Shown: positions 31,680 to 42,220, numbered from the stretch's first letter. The stretch is 64,000 bases of DNA from Hellea sp. (GCA_020631215.1 JAHDHS010000006.1:38592-102591), one strand, 5' to 3'. Notes: generated by a model not told the origin, from the sequence alone. A program made the numbers and translations.

Positions 31680-33185
31680 GTGACCCAACCCACAGCTATC
31701 ATTATTGGTGCCGGATTTGGCGGGATTGCGCTGGCCATTCGCCTGCAAGCTATGGGTTTTGCCACGACGCTGATCGATAATCGCGATAAGCCGGGCGGGC
31801 GGGCCTATGTCTATGAGATTGACGATTATAAATTTGATGGCGGGCCGACTGTCATCACCGACCCGGATTGCCTGAAAGAACTCTTCGATCTGGCCGGCAA
31901 AGACATGAATGACTATGTCAACCTCGTCCCTGTTGATCCATTTTACCGCCTGCAATGGGAAGATGGCGAGGTCTTTGACTATAATAATGATGATGATTTT
32001 CTAGAGCAACAAATCGCGGCCCGAAACCCCGATGACGTGGCGGGCTATCACAAATTCCTCGCCTATTCCAAAGAGCTTTACCGCGAAGGCTATGAAAAAC
32101 TTGGTACGACGGCTTTCCTGAATTTTTCGCAGATGATTTCCGCTGCCCCGCAGCTGATCCGCCTGCGGGCCGATAAGTCGGTTTATTCCATGGTGGCGAA
32201 ATTCGTCAAAGATGAAAAAGTCAGGCAGCTCCTGTCATTCCAATCGCTTCTTGTGGGCGGCAATCCGTTTAAGACCAGCTCGATTTACGCGCTCATTCAC
32301 GCGCTGGAACGCAAGGGCGGGGTCTGGTTTGCCAAGGGCGGCACAGGGGCGCTCGTGACGGGATTAATAAATTTATTCAAAGATTTGGGTGGGGAGGTTA
32401 AACTCTCCACTGAGGTCACGGATATCCATACTAAAGGCGACCGCGTCACAGGCATTACCACAGTCAATGGCGCGCGGATGGAAGCTGACTTGATCGCGTC
32501 CAATGCGGATGTCGTGCATACATATTCAAAGCTTTTACGGGGTCACATACGCGGCCAAAGCTATGGTAAGGCGCTGAAAAAGAAGTCGCATTCTATGTCG
32601 CTTTTTGTGATTTATTTTGGCCTGAAAACCACACATCCCGACATGAAACATCACATCATTTTACTCGGTCAGCGTTATAAGGAATTAATTGCCGAGATAT
32701 TCGGGAAGGGCGGGAAACTGCCCGAAGATTTCTCGCTATATCTCCATGCGCCTTGCGTCACCGACCCGTCCATGGCGCCGGAAGGATGTAGCTCTTATTA
32801 TGTGCTCTCGCCCGTACCGCATCTCGGTCATGCTGATATTGATTGGGACGAGGTCGGGCCGCGCTATACGCAGGTCATTCTGGATTATCTGGAAGAACAT
32901 GCCATTCCGAATTTGAAAGATGACTTGACCGTGCTTCATACGCTCACGCCTTTCGGGTTTCGTGATGAAATGAACAGTCATTTGGGCAGTGCCTTTTCAG
33001 TCGAACCTATCCTGACCCAATCCGCTTGGTTCCGCCCGCATAACCGCGATGATGTGATCGACAATCTATACATAACCGGAGCGGGAACCCATCCCGGCGC
33101 GGGCGTGCCCGGCGTCGTCGGAGCCGCCAAAGCCACGGCGGGCGTGATCGCGCAGGATTTCTCTGAATTTCTTGGCTCTAAATAG
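31680..33185 (+). CDS. crtI: Phytoene desaturase
   Basis: GTG start; AIIIGAGFGGIALAIRLQAMGFATTLIDNRDKPGGRAYVYEIDDYKFDGGPTVITDP and C-terminal GAGTHPGAGVPGVVGAAKATAGVI. Confidence 0.96.
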   Translation: MTQPTAIIIGAGFGGIALAIRLQAMGFATTLIDNRDKPGGRAYVYEIDDYKFDGGPTVITDPDCLKELFDLAGKDMNDYVNLVPVDPFYRLQWEDGEVFDYNNDDDFLEQQIAARNPDDVAGYHKFLAYSKELYREGYEKLGTTAFLNFSQMISAAPQLIRLRADKSVYSMVAKFVKDEKVRQLLSFQSLLVGGNPFKTSSIYALIHALERKGGVWFAKGGTGALVTGLINLFKDLGGEVKLSTEVTDIHTKGDRVTGITTVNGARMEADLIASNADVVHTYSKLLRGHIRGQSYGKALKKKSHSMSLFVIYFGLKTTHPDMKHHIILLGQRYKELIAEIFGKGGKLPEDFSLYLHAPCVTDPSMAPEGCSSYYVLSPVPHLGHADIDWDEVGPRYTQVILDYLEEHAIPNLKDDLTVLHTLTPFGFRDEMNSHLGSAFSVEPILTQSAWFRPHNRDDVIDNLYITGAGTHPGAGVPGVVGAAKATAGVIAQDFSEFLGSK

Positions 33186-33275
33186 CGTTCGAGCCGCATA
33201 ATTACGTTACGCTGTGCTGTAATTTCGACCTGAACATAGAGCCCAAATTTTTTTCATGTCTTTGCATTTCTGTTG

Positions 33276-33304
33276 TTGACGGATAGGGGGGACGTGGCTA
33301 AACC
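33276..33304 (+). promoter_or_regulatory. Possible sigma70 promoter for tRNA-Asp
   Basis: TTGACG - 17 nt - TAAACC shortly upstream of the tRNA; hexamers only partly match consensus. Confidence 0.35.
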
Positions 33305-33318
33305 GCGCCAACATCTTA

Positions 33319-33395
<77 letters not shown>

Positions 33396-33510
33396 TTTCC
33401 CAAGGGAATTGGCACAGATCACTATCTCACATCCTTGTTACGTCTCTCGCAACGCCTTGACCTGTCTTATCGGGCGACCTACCAAATATGTTAGCCGACA
33501 GGAGAGACAT

Positions 33511-34167
33511 ATGACCTTAAAGACTTATATTTTGATGGGCGCATCAGCTGCGATTTTGGCAGGCTGTGGTCAGGCGGATACGATGACGAAAAAGGCCGCC
33601 GAGGCACCGCAAGCGGTTAAAGCCGCCGCCAACGCCAATTACGCCGAAGCCCCCGCCGGAGATTATCAAATCGAGAAGACCCACGCCTATATCACATTCA
33701 GCTATGTGCATCAGGGTTATTCAAAGCCGCTATTGCGTTGGCGAAATTGGGATTCGACCTTGAGCTGGGATCCTGAAAACCCGGAAAATTCCTCTGTGAC
33801 CGTTGACATTAAGGTCGTGGATATCGATTCTGGTGTGGATGTTTTCGATGATCATTTGCGCTCCGCCGACTGGTTTGACGCGGAAACATATCCGAATATT
33901 ACATTTGCGAGCACATCGGTTAGTAAGACCGCAGGCGACCGGGGAACCATCACCGGTGATTTGACCATCAAAGGGATGACAAAACCCGTGACGCTGGACG
34001 TGACCTTTAACAAGGCGGGCTATAGCGCGCGCAGCAAGTCGCATAAACTCGGCTTCTCCGCCAAGGCGAATTTGAAACGGTCTGATTGGGGGCTGGGCAA
34101 TTACGCTCCGGCGGTGTCTGATGAGGTCGATCTGATTATCGAAGTCGAGTATGAGAAGCCGGAATAG
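33511..34167 (+). CDS. YceI family (lipo)protein
   Basis: Lipobox-like LAGC at N-terminus; YQIEKTHAYITFSYVHQGYS...FDDHLRSADWFDAETYPNITFAST...GDLTIKGMTKPVTLDV. Confidence 0.92.
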   Translation: MTLKTYILMGASAAILAGCGQADTMTKKAAEAPQAVKAAANANYAEAPAGDYQIEKTHAYITFSYVHQGYSKPLLRWRNWDSTLSWDPENPENSSVTVDIKVVDIDSGVDVFDDHLRSADWFDAETYPNITFASTSVSKTAGDRGTITGDLTIKGMTKPVTLDVTFNKAGYSARSKSHKLGFSAKANLKRSDWGLGNYAPAVSDEVDLIIEVEYEKPE

Positions 34168-34734
34168 ATGGGCTCGACCTTAACGCCTTCATATTCGAAG
34201 GTAGCGATCATCCTGCATTGGCTGATCGCGCTATTGATTATTGGGCAGCTGATCGGCGGCAAGGTCATGATGGCCATGGATCCGAACGCGCTGAAATTTG
34301 AGCTGTTTCAGCTGCATAAATCTTTTGGGATCCTGATCCTGATCCTCTCCGTGCTTCGGCTCTTATGGCGATTAACGCATAAGGCGCCGCCCCTTCCTGA
34401 GGGAATGAAGCCCTATGAACGATTTGGGGCAAAATTCTCCCATTGGGGATTTTATGTTTTGATGATCGGCACGCCGCTTGCGGGCTGGTTGATGGTCTCC
34501 GCCAACCCTACGATAATAACAACCAAGCTTTTCAAACTCGTCAAATGGCCGGATGTGCCCGGGATCGCGCGCTCCGAAGCTTTGAAAGATTTGATGAGCC
34601 AAACGCATGAATATATGGCCTATGCGATCATCGCTTTATTGATATTGCATGTCGGCGCGGCCTTGAAGCATCATTTCATCAATCAGGACGATGTGCTGAC
34701 CCGTATGCTCCCATTTTTGAAACGGAAAACCTGA
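34168..34734 (+). CDS. Cytochrome b561
   Basis: SKVAIILHWLIALLIIGQL, LHKSFGILILILSVLRLLWRLTH, YAIIALLILHVGAALKHHFINQDDVLTRMLP. Confidence 0.93.
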   Translation: MGSTLTPSYSKVAIILHWLIALLIIGQLIGGKVMMAMDPNALKFELFQLHKSFGILILILSVLRLLWRLTHKAPPLPEGMKPYERFGAKFSHWGFYVLMIGTPLAGWLMVSANPTIITTKLFKLVKWPDVPGIARSEALKDLMSQTHEYMAYAIIALLILHVGAALKHHFINQDDVLTRMLPFLKRKT

Positions 34735-34735
34735 C

Positions 34736-35356
34736 ATGAAACACATTCTCTTATCGATTATAGCGGCCACAGCTATAGCGGGCTGTTCGGCGGAGCGAAC
34801 GGCCGTGGCGTCGGAAAGCACGTCCGTCATATCACAGCAGCTGCCGGAACTGTCCGGCGACTATATCTGGGATATGATTCCCGAAGAGAGCCGTCTGGGG
34901 TTCGAAGCCTATTATAATGGCCAGTTGATCGGAACCTTTGAACGTTTTGATACGGCGATCAAGCTGAACCCTGCCGCGCCAGAGACGGGCGAAATCCATG
35001 CGGTCATTGATCTGACCTCGGTGAGTGTGAAAGATAATGACGTAAAATCCAATCTGGCTGCGCCGGATTGGTTTGATACCAAATCCTACCCCCATGCGAT
35101 TTTCAAATCCAGCGACATCAAATCGACTGGGGACGGAGCCTTTCTCGCCACAGGCACATTGACGATTAAAGGAATCAGCCAGCCCGCTGATTTGATTTTC
35201 ACTTTGGCGGTTGATGGCGAAATCGCCAAAGCCTCAGGTGAAGCGCAAATTTCCCGCAAAGACTTTAAAATTGGCTCCGGCGCTGACTTTCAAACCGAAG
35301 ATTGGGTAAAATTTCCTGTCACGGTTCGGATAGATATCACAGCCAAACAAAGGTGA
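34736..35356 (+). CDS. YceI family lipoprotein (second paralogue)
   Basis: Lipobox IAGC; ESRLGFEAYYNGQLIGTFERFDTAIKLNP...GTLTIKGISQPADL. Confidence 0.9.
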   Translation: MKHILLSIIAATAIAGCSAERTAVASESTSVISQQLPELSGDYIWDMIPEESRLGFEAYYNGQLIGTFERFDTAIKLNPAAPETGEIHAVIDLTSVSVKDNDVKSNLAAPDWFDTKSYPHAIFKSSDIKSTGDGAFLATGTLTIKGISQPADLIFTLAVDGEIAKASGEAQISRKDFKIGSGADFQTEDWVKFPVTVRIDITAKQR

Positions 35357-35360
35357 TAAA

Positions 35361-36062
35361 ATGAGTAAAGTCTATAAAAATGCGGCGGAGGCGCTGTCCG
35401 GCTTAACCCATGACGGTATGACGGTTATGAGCGGCGGTTTCGGTCTGTGCGGCATTGCCGAAAACCTGATTGCGGCGCTCCGTGACAGCGGCGCAAAAGA
35501 TTTGACGGTGATCTCAAACAATGCGGGCGTTGACGGGTTTGGACTGGGCCAATTATTGGAAACGCGTCAGATCAAGAAAATGCTGTCTTCCTATGTGGGC
35601 GAGAACAAAGAATTTGAACGCCAATATCTCGCTGGAGAGCTGGAACTGGAATTTAACCCCCAAGGCACATTGGCCGAACGCATCCGGGCAGGCGGCGCAG
35701 GCATACCCGGCTTTTATACCAAGACAGGCGTTGGCACACTGGTCGCCGAGGGCAAAGAGCACAAGGACTTTGGCGGCGAGACTTATATTATGGAATCCGG
35801 CCTGACGGCGGATTTATCCATCATCAAAGCTTGGAAGGGCGATGCCGAGGGCAACCTCATTTTCAAAGCCACAGCGCGGAACTTCTCGCCCATGATGGCG
35901 ACGGCTGGCAAAGTGACGGTAGCGGAGGTGGACGAACTTGTCCTGGTCGGGGAGCTTGATCCCAACTTCATCCATACGCCCGGCATTTTTGTGCAGCGTA
36001 TCATCGAGGCGAAATGTGAGAAGCGCATTGAGCAGCTCACCACCCGCGAGAGGAGCGCATAA
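35361..36062 (+). CDS. scoA: 3-oxoacid CoA-transferase subunit A
   Basis: [66 protein letters not shown]. Confidence 0.95.
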   Translation: MSKVYKNAAEALSGLTHDGMTVMSGGFGLCGIAENLIAALRDSGAKDLTVISNNAGVDGFGLGQLLETRQIKKMLSSYVGENKEFERQYLAGELELEFNPQGTLAERIRAGGAGIPGFYTKTGVGTLVAEGKEHKDFGGETYIMESGLTADLSIIKAWKGDAEGNLIFKATARNFSPMMATAGKVTVAEVDELVLVGELDPNFIHTPGIFVQRIIEAKCEKRIEQLTTRERSA

Positions 36063-36700
36063 TGGCTTGGACTAGAGATCAAATGGCGGCGCGGGCGGCG
36101 CAGGAACTGGAAGACGGTTACTACGTGAATCTCGGGATTGGTATACCGACTTTGGTCGCCAATCATATTCCAGACGGCATGGATGTGACGCTGCAAAGTG
36201 AAAACGGCATGCTGGGCATGGGGCCGTTTCCTTATCCCGGCGATGAAGATGCCGACCTGATCAATGCAGGCAAACAAACAATCACCACCCTGCCAAAATC
36301 CAGCTTTTTTGACAGCGCAACCAGCTTTGCTATGATCCGCGGCGGGCATATTGATCTGTCAATCCTGGGCGCGATGGAAGTGGCCGAAAATGGCGACATC
36401 GCCAACTGGATGATCCCGGGCAAAATGGTTAAGGGCATGGGCGGGGCGATGGATCTGGTCGCGGGCGTGAAGAAATGTATTGCCGTCTTTGATCACACGA
36501 ATAAGCGCGGCGAACCGAAATTTTTGAAAGCCTGCACATTGCCTCTGACCGGGCAGGACTGCATCGATATGGTGATTACGGATTTGGGTGTGTTTCTACG
36601 CGAAGGCGAGCAGCGCCGCTTCCGCCTAAAAGAGCTTGCACCGGATGTGTCTCTGGAGGAAGTGAAATCCAAGACCGAAGCCGATATTGTTTGGGAATAA
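36062..36700 (+). CDS. scoB: 3-oxoacid CoA-transferase subunit B
   Basis: [38 protein letters not shown] (catalytic Glu in SENG motif). Confidence 0.95.
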   Translation: MAWTRDQMAARAAQELEDGYYVNLGIGIPTLVANHIPDGMDVTLQSENGMLGMGPFPYPGDEDADLINAGKQTITTLPKSSFFDSATSFAMIRGGHIDLSILGAMEVAENGDIANWMIPGKMVKGMGGAMDLVAGVKKCIAVFDHTNKRGEPKFLKACTLPLTGQDCIDMVITDLGVFLREGEQRRFRLKELAPDVSLEEVKSKTEADIVWE

Positions 36701-36701
36701 G

Positions 36702-37595
36702 CTAAAGCGTTTTCCCAAAAGCGATAACCATCTCGCTTAGCTCTTCCGGCACATCTTCTTGCAGAAAATGCCCGCCGCCTTTCAGGGTGCGGTGAGGCTG
36801 TCCCGCACAGCCCGGAATAAGTTTCTGAAAGGCCCTGTCACCGCCTGCCGTAATCGGGTCTTGGTCAGAGAAACAGGTCAAAAAAGGCTTCTCCCATTGG
36901 CTCAGAACTTTCCAGGCATCTACATTATCGGCTGCGCCGTCCATATCGGGTGATGTGGGCACCAGCGCCGGAAAGATGCGTGCACCAGCCTTATAGCTCT
37001 CATCGGGGTAGGGGGCATTATATGCCTCTTCGACGCCCTCGCCGAGCGGTTTCACCGTCGCTCCGCGAATAATGCCGCCAACGGGAAATTCCGGGACGGT
37101 TTTGGCAAATTCCCGCCATTTCTTAAAGGCGTCACCGGGATCGCGGTCTCCCGTCGGTAAAAACGTGTTCCCAGCCATGATGCCTGCGAAACGGTCAGGA
37201 TTGGCCGCGACGAGGCGCAGCCCAATCAGCCCACCCCAATCCTGACAGAACAGAACCGCACCGCTGACATGCATCTGATCCAGCCAATCCTGCATCCAAT
37301 TCACATGCGAGGTGTAGCTGTAATCACTTATTTCACTGGGTTTGTCTGACCGTCCAAATCCAATCAAATCGGGCGCAAGGACGCGATAACCTGCATTGGC
37401 GACAGCCGTAATCATGTGACGATAGAGATATGACCAGCTTGGCTCCCCATGCATCATAATGACCATGCGTCCGTCGCGAGGGCCCTCATCGACGTAATGC
37501 AGGCGCAAGCCATCAGAAATATCAACATAATTTGGCGTGAAGGGGTAATCGGGCAGGTTGTCAAAACAATCATCGGGTGTGCGCAGGATTTTCAT
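36702..37595 (-). CDS. Haloalkane dehalogenase
   Basis: FCQDWGGLIGLRLVAANPDRFAGIMAGNTFLPTGD nucleophile region, GGHFLQED catalytic His; start chosen at MKILRTPDDCF. Confidence 0.85.
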   Translation of the reverse strand: MKILRTPDDCFDNLPDYPFTPNYVDISDGLRLHYVDEGPRDGRMVIMMHGEPSWSYLYRHMITAVANAGYRVLAPDLIGFGRSDKPSEISDYSYTSHVNWMQDWLDQMHVSGAVLFCQDWGGLIGLRLVAANPDRFAGIMAGNTFLPTGDRDPGDAFKKWREFAKTVPEFPVGGIIRGATVKPLGEGVEEAYNAPYPDESYKAGARIFPALVPTSPDMDGAADNVDAWKVLSQWEKPFLTCFSDQDPITAGGDRAFQKLIPGCAGQPHRTLKGGGHFLQEDVPEELSEMVIAFGKTL

Positions 37596-37752
37596 CTTCA
37601 ACCTCTTATCCAATTCACCGCGTATGTAGACCGCCACAGCGGGTCTGACCATGGACAATGCTTAATAGCGTCAATTCGAATGTCAGAATATCGCTTGTCA
37701 CGGCGTAATCCCTGTGTCACTAGGCCTCCATTAGTGATATAAAGGAATCTTT

Positions 37753-38766
37753 ATGCGAATTTCGCTGTCAGATTTGCTCAACCAGAAACAACTCTTGCTC
37801 GCCGATGGCGCGACAGGCACGAATTTCATGGAAATGGGCTTGGAGCCGGGGTTCCCGCCTGACATCTGGAATATGACCGAGCCGCAAAAGCCGGCTGCTC
37901 TGCATCAAGCCTTTGTCGATGCGGGCTCTGATATTATCCTGACCAATACATTCGGAGCCAATGCGCCGCGCTTGAAACTGCATGACGCGCAGGATGATAC
38001 CTATGCGATTAATAAGGCGGGCGCTGAAATCGCCGGGAAAGTGGCCGAAGCTGCTGATCGCCCCGTTGTTGTCGCGGGCTCTGTCGGGCCGACAGGGGAG
38101 CTGTTCCAGCCCATGGGCGAGATGACAATGGAAAGCGCTATTGATGCCTTCACAACCCAAATTCGTGGTCTGAAAGATGGCGGTGCGGACGTCATCTGGA
38201 TTGAAACCATGTCTGCCGCCGAAGAAATCCAAGCCGCCTGTCAGGCCGCGATTAATCTGGAAATACCTTATGTTTTCACGGGCAGCTTTGACACGGCTGG
38301 ACGCACCATGATGGGCATCGCGCCGCAAAATCTGGGTCAGGTCGCCGATGATTTATCAGTCAAACCTGTGGCATATGGCGCGAATTGCGGGGTTGGGGCG
38401 TCTGATATGCTGATTACTAATCAAGCTATGACCAGCGCTGCGCCAGAGGCCGTCATCGTCAGCAAAGCCAATTGCGGCATTCCGGTCGTGAAGGGCAAGC
38501 ACACGGTGTATACGGGCACGCCTGAAATTATGGCCGACTTTGTGCGGATGGCCGCCGATAGCGGCGTGCGCATTATTGGCGGCTGCTGCGGCACGGCACC
38601 CAATCATGTTGCCGCCATGCGGAAGGCCATGGATAGCTATGAAGCCGCCTCGCGGCCAACTTTGGAACAGATCGTTGCGAAGATTGGCCCTCTGGTTGCG
38701 CCGGCCAATGAAGCGGGCGCGGCGGAGCGCCGCCGTGAGCGTTCCGCGCGCCGCCGCCGGTCTTAG
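37753..38766 (+). CDS. Betaine/methyl-donor--homocysteine S-methyltransferase (Hcy-binding domain)
   Basis: LLADGATGTNFMEMGLEPGFPPDIWN, ANCGVG and GGCCGTAPNHVAAM zinc-binding Cys motifs. Confidence 0.9.
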   Translation: MRISLSDLLNQKQLLLADGATGTNFMEMGLEPGFPPDIWNMTEPQKPAALHQAFVDAGSDIILTNTFGANAPRLKLHDAQDDTYAINKAGAEIAGKVAEAADRPVVVAGSVGPTGELFQPMGEMTMESAIDAFTTQIRGLKDGGADVIWIETMSAAEEIQAACQAAINLEIPYVFTGSFDTAGRTMMGIAPQNLGQVADDLSVKPVAYGANCGVGASDMLITNQAMTSAAPEAVIVSKANCGIPVVKGKHTVYTGTPEIMADFVRMAADSGVRIIGGCCGTAPNHVAAMRKAMDSYEAASRPTLEQIVAKIGPLVAPANEAGAAERRRERSARRRRS

Positions 38767-38827
38767 GCCGCTGTAGCATAAGCATTTCTTTTATTGCCAC
38801 ATCGAGGCCTAGCTGCGAAAAAGCCTT

Positions 38828-39829
38828 ATGAGTCAGGCTTTGATTGACAGTTTTGGGCGTGAAATTACCTATTTGCGCATGTCCGTGACGGATCGATGCG
38901 ATCTGCGCTGTACCTATTGCATGGCAGAGCAGATGACATTTCTGCCGCGTAAAGAGCTGCTGACTCTCGAGGAATTAGAGCATGTCGCCGAGGCTTTCAT
39001 CGCGCGCGGCGTGCGCAAGATACGCCTGACAGGCGGGGAGCCTTTGGTGCGCCGCAATGTCATGAGCCTGGTGCGCGCGCTGGGGGATCACGTCAAAGCG
39101 GGCGCGCTGGATGAGATCACTTTGACAACCAATGGGACGTTACTGTCCAAATACGCCCAAGAACTCGTCGATTGCGGGGTCAAGCGGATCAATGTCTCTT
39201 TGGATACATTAAAGCCTGATATCTTCGCGCAGCTATCCCGGCGCAATATGCTGCCGCAAGTCTTGCGCGGTATCGAAGCGGCGCGGCAAGCGGGTTTGAA
39301 GGTCAAGATCAACACTGTCGCGCTGAAGGGCGTGAATGAGACGGAAATCCCGGACATGGTGCGTTGGTGCCATGATCAAGGCATGGACATGACCCTGATT
39401 GAAGTCATGCCGATGGGCGAGATAGAGGCCGACCGTTATGATCAGTATTTGCCGCTCTCTGCCGTGCGGGACGCGCTGGAAGCCAGTTACACATTACAGG
39501 ATACGGCCATCAGAACAGGCGGCCCGTCCCGATATGCGCGCGTGCAGGAAACAGGCGGATTGCTGGGGTTCATTACGCCGCTGACGAATAATTTTTGTGC
39601 GGGCTGCAACCGTCTGCGCGTGACTTGTACGGGACAAATTTACATGTGTTTGGGCCAATCAGATCGTGTTGATTTGCGGGAGGCTTTGCGCGGAGAAAAA
39701 CCGGAAGAGGCCTTACAGGCGGCACTAGATCAGGCCATGATCCGTAAGCCGGAAAAGCATGATTTCGGCATTGCCGCATCGGGCGTGACAGGGGTTATGC
39801 CGCGCCATATGTCGGTTACTGGGGGGTAA
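38828..39829 (+). CDS. moaA: GTP 3',8-cyclase MoaA
   Basis: [24 protein letters not shown] radical SAM motif; C-terminal cluster [20 protein letters not shown]-terminal GG. Confidence 0.97.
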   Translation: MSQALIDSFGREITYLRMSVTDRCDLRCTYCMAEQMTFLPRKELLTLEELEHVAEAFIARGVRKIRLTGGEPLVRRNVMSLVRALGDHVKAGALDEITLTTNGTLLSKYAQELVDCGVKRINVSLDTLKPDIFAQLSRRNMLPQVLRGIEAARQAGLKVKINTVALKGVNETEIPDMVRWCHDQGMDMTLIEVMPMGEIEADRYDQYLPLSAVRDALEASYTLQDTAIRTGGPSRYARVQETGGLLGFITPLTNNFCAGCNRLRVTCTGQIYMCLGQSDRVDLREALRGEKPEEALQAALDQAMIRKPEKHDFGIAASGVTGVMPRHMSVTGG

Positions 39830-39830
39830 A

Positions 39831-41060
39831 ATGAGCGGCCAATCAGCCATTATCATCGGGGCGAGTCATGCGGCGGCGCAGGCCTGTGTGTCTTTGCGCC
39901 AGGGCGGCTGGGACGGCGCGATCACAGTCATCGGCGATGAGGACGCGCTACCCTATCACCGTCCGCCATTGTCCAAGGATTTTCTCTCCGGCGCGAAGGA
40001 GCTATCTGAAATCCTGATCCGCCCCGCAGACAGCTATGAGCAGATCAATGTCGAGATGCGCCTCGGCACGCGGGTTGGCGCGATTGACCGCGAGGCTAAA
40101 ACTGTTCTGACCGAAGACTGCGAGCATCTGCCCTATGATAAGCTGATCCTGACGACGGGCGCGCGGGTACGGCAATTACCTGTGCCGGGCGAAGATTTAG
40201 ACGGCGTGTTTTATCTGCGCGACACCGCCGATGTGATGCAAATCAAAGCCGGGGTCGCCGATGGAAAACAGGCGGTCATTATTGGCGGCGGTTATATTGG
40301 TCTGGAGACAGCGGCCAGCCTGCGCAAGCAGGGCATGGATGTGACTGTGCTCGAAGCGATGCCGCGTATCCTACAACGTGTCACCGCGCCGGAACTCTCT
40401 GCCTTTTATAAGCGCGTTCACATGGAAGAGGGCGTCAATATCCTGGAAGGCGTCATGGCCTCGGAAATAAAACAGGCTGATAAAAGACTGTCCGTTCACA
40501 CATCTTGTGATCAAAGTTTTGACGCGGATATGGTGATCATCGGCATCGGCGTTATCCCCAATACAGAGCTGGCCCAGATGGCCGGATTGGAGATTGGCAA
40601 TGGTATCATCGTCAATGAATATGGCCAGACATCCGACCCAAATATCTACGCCGCTGGCGATGTGACCTGGCACTATAATCCGATCTATAAGCGCCACATA
40701 AGGCTGGAGTCCGTGCCAAACGCCACCGAGCAAGCCAAGGTCGTCGCAGCCCATATTAACGGGACGCTGAAACCCTATAACAGCCTGCCTTGGTTTTGGT
40801 CGGATCAATTTGATTTGAAACTACAAATCGCTGGATTATCAGAGGGTTATGATGATTTGATCATCCGGGGTGATATCGAAAATTCGCGCAGTTTCGCCGC
40901 CTTTTATTTCCAAGGCGATCGGCTTTTGGCGGTGGATGCGGTCAACGCCCCGCGTGAATTTATGATGAGCAAAATGACCCTGACCAAGGGGATGACGCTG
41001 GATAAATTAATTATCGCTGACCCGGACGGAGATCTGAAATCTGCGATGAAGCCCCTTTGA
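39831..41060 (+). CDS. FAD-dependent oxidoreductase (ferredoxin-reductase type)
   Basis: AIIIGASHAAAQACVSLRQGGWDGAITVIGDEDALPYHRPPLSKDFL; VIIGGGYIGLETAASLRKQGMDVTVLE; YAAGDVT. Confidence 0.92.
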   Translation: MSGQSAIIIGASHAAAQACVSLRQGGWDGAITVIGDEDALPYHRPPLSKDFLSGAKELSEILIRPADSYEQINVEMRLGTRVGAIDREAKTVLTEDCEHLPYDKLILTTGARVRQLPVPGEDLDGVFYLRDTADVMQIKAGVADGKQAVIIGGGYIGLETAASLRKQGMDVTVLEAMPRILQRVTAPELSAFYKRVHMEEGVNILEGVMASEIKQADKRLSVHTSCDQSFDADMVIIGIGVIPNTELAQMAGLEIGNGIIVNEYGQTSDPNIYAAGDVTWHYNPIYKRHIRLESVPNATEQAKVVAAHINGTLKPYNSLPWFWSDQFDLKLQIAGLSEGYDDLIIRGDIENSRSFAAFYFQGDRLLAVDAVNAPREFMMSKMTLTKGMTLDKLIIADPDGDLKSAMKPL

Positions 41061-42220
41061 AAATTTTAATCGCAGGCGGCGGGATCGGCGGCCTGACGGC
41101 CGCGCTCTGCGCCTTGCATCAGGGGTTTGAGGCCACTGTTTTTGAACGGGCCAAAACCTATGAACCGATTGGCGCCGGGATACAGCTCTCGCCTAATGCG
41201 ATGAAAGTCTTTCGGGCCATTGGCCTTGAAGACGCTATCACGGCCAAAGCCTTTCAGCCAAATTCCTTACAGGCGCGCATGGGCCGTAGCGGGCGGGAGA
41301 TGTTTAATATCAGCCTCGCCAATCACAAATGGGGCGCGCCTTATTTGCATATTCACCGTGCGGCCCTGATGGAGATCTTGGTCTCGGCGCTGAATAAGCG
41401 CGCGCCATACTCGCTGCAAATGGGCCGCGAGGCGAGGGGCTATGACGGCGGCACGCTTCTGCTTAACGACACAGAGGTGACAGGCGATATCATCATCGCG
41501 GCGGACGGGATTAAATCATTACTTCGCCAGCAAATGATCGGCCCGCAGCGCGCAGAGTTTACGGGCAATGTCGCTTGGCGTGCGGTCATGTCTCTGGACG
41601 CGTTGGGCGAACACGCCCCGCCGCCGACAGCTTGCGTCTGGATGGGGCCTAAGCGTCATGCGGTGACGTATCGTTTGGGGCAGGACAACCTGGTCAATTT
41701 TGTCGGTGTCGTGGAGCGCGATGACTGGCAGGGTGAAAGCTGGACAGAACGCGGTGCGCCCGCCGAGCTGCAAGCGGATTTTGCGGGCTGGCATCCGGTG
41801 ATTGACCAAATCATTCAAAATGTGCCGCCTGATAAGCTCTTTAAATGGGCGCTGTTTGATCGCCCGCCTTTGGATGATTGGGTCGAGGGCCGTACCGTGT
41901 TGCTGGGAGACGCCGCTCATCCCATGTTGCCCTTCATGGCGCAGGGCGCGGCCATGGCGATTGAGGATGGCTGGGTTTTGATGCAGGCATTGAAAGATAA
42001 TCCCGATCCAGAGGCCGTATTAAACAGCTACCAATTGCAAAGACAGCCCCGCACAGCCCGCGCGCAGCGCCAATCCCGCGCGAATATGGGACTATATCAT
42101 AAGAAGAATGCACTCTCCCAAGCCCTGACATATGGGCCGATGTGGCTGGGCGGAAAACTCGCCCCGCAATTCGCCCGAAGCCGTCTGGATTGGCTCTATA
42201 GTTGGGCGCCTGAAGAATAA
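41057..42220 (+). CDS. FAD-dependent monooxygenase (salicylate-hydroxylase-like)
   Basis: TTG start; KILIAGGGIGGLTAALCALHQGFEATVFERA, LLGDAAHPMLPFMAQGAAMAIEDGWVL. Confidence 0.92.
   Translation: MKILIAGGGIGGLTAALCALHQGFEATVFERAKTYEPIGAGIQLSPNAMKVFRAIGLEDAITAKAFQPNSLQARMGRSGREMFNISLANHKWGAPYLHIHRAALMEILVSALNKRAPYSLQMGREARGYDGGTLLLNDTEVTGDIIIAADGIKSLLRQQMIGPQRAEFTGNVAWRAVMSLDALGEHAPPPTACVWMGPKRHAVTYRLGQDNLVNFVGVVERDDWQGESWTERGAPAELQADFAGWHPVIDQIIQNVPPDKLFKWALFDRPPLDDWVEGRTVLLGDAAHPMLPFMAQGAAMAIEDGWVLMQALKDNPDPEAVLNSYQLQRQPRTARAQRQSRANMGLYHKKNALSQALTYGPMWLGGKLAPQFARSRLDWLYSWAPEE

Noticed and set aside
37660-37752. SAM-type riboswitch ahead of the homocysteine methyltransferase
   Set aside because: No recognisable SAM-II/SAH conserved core in the short upstream region
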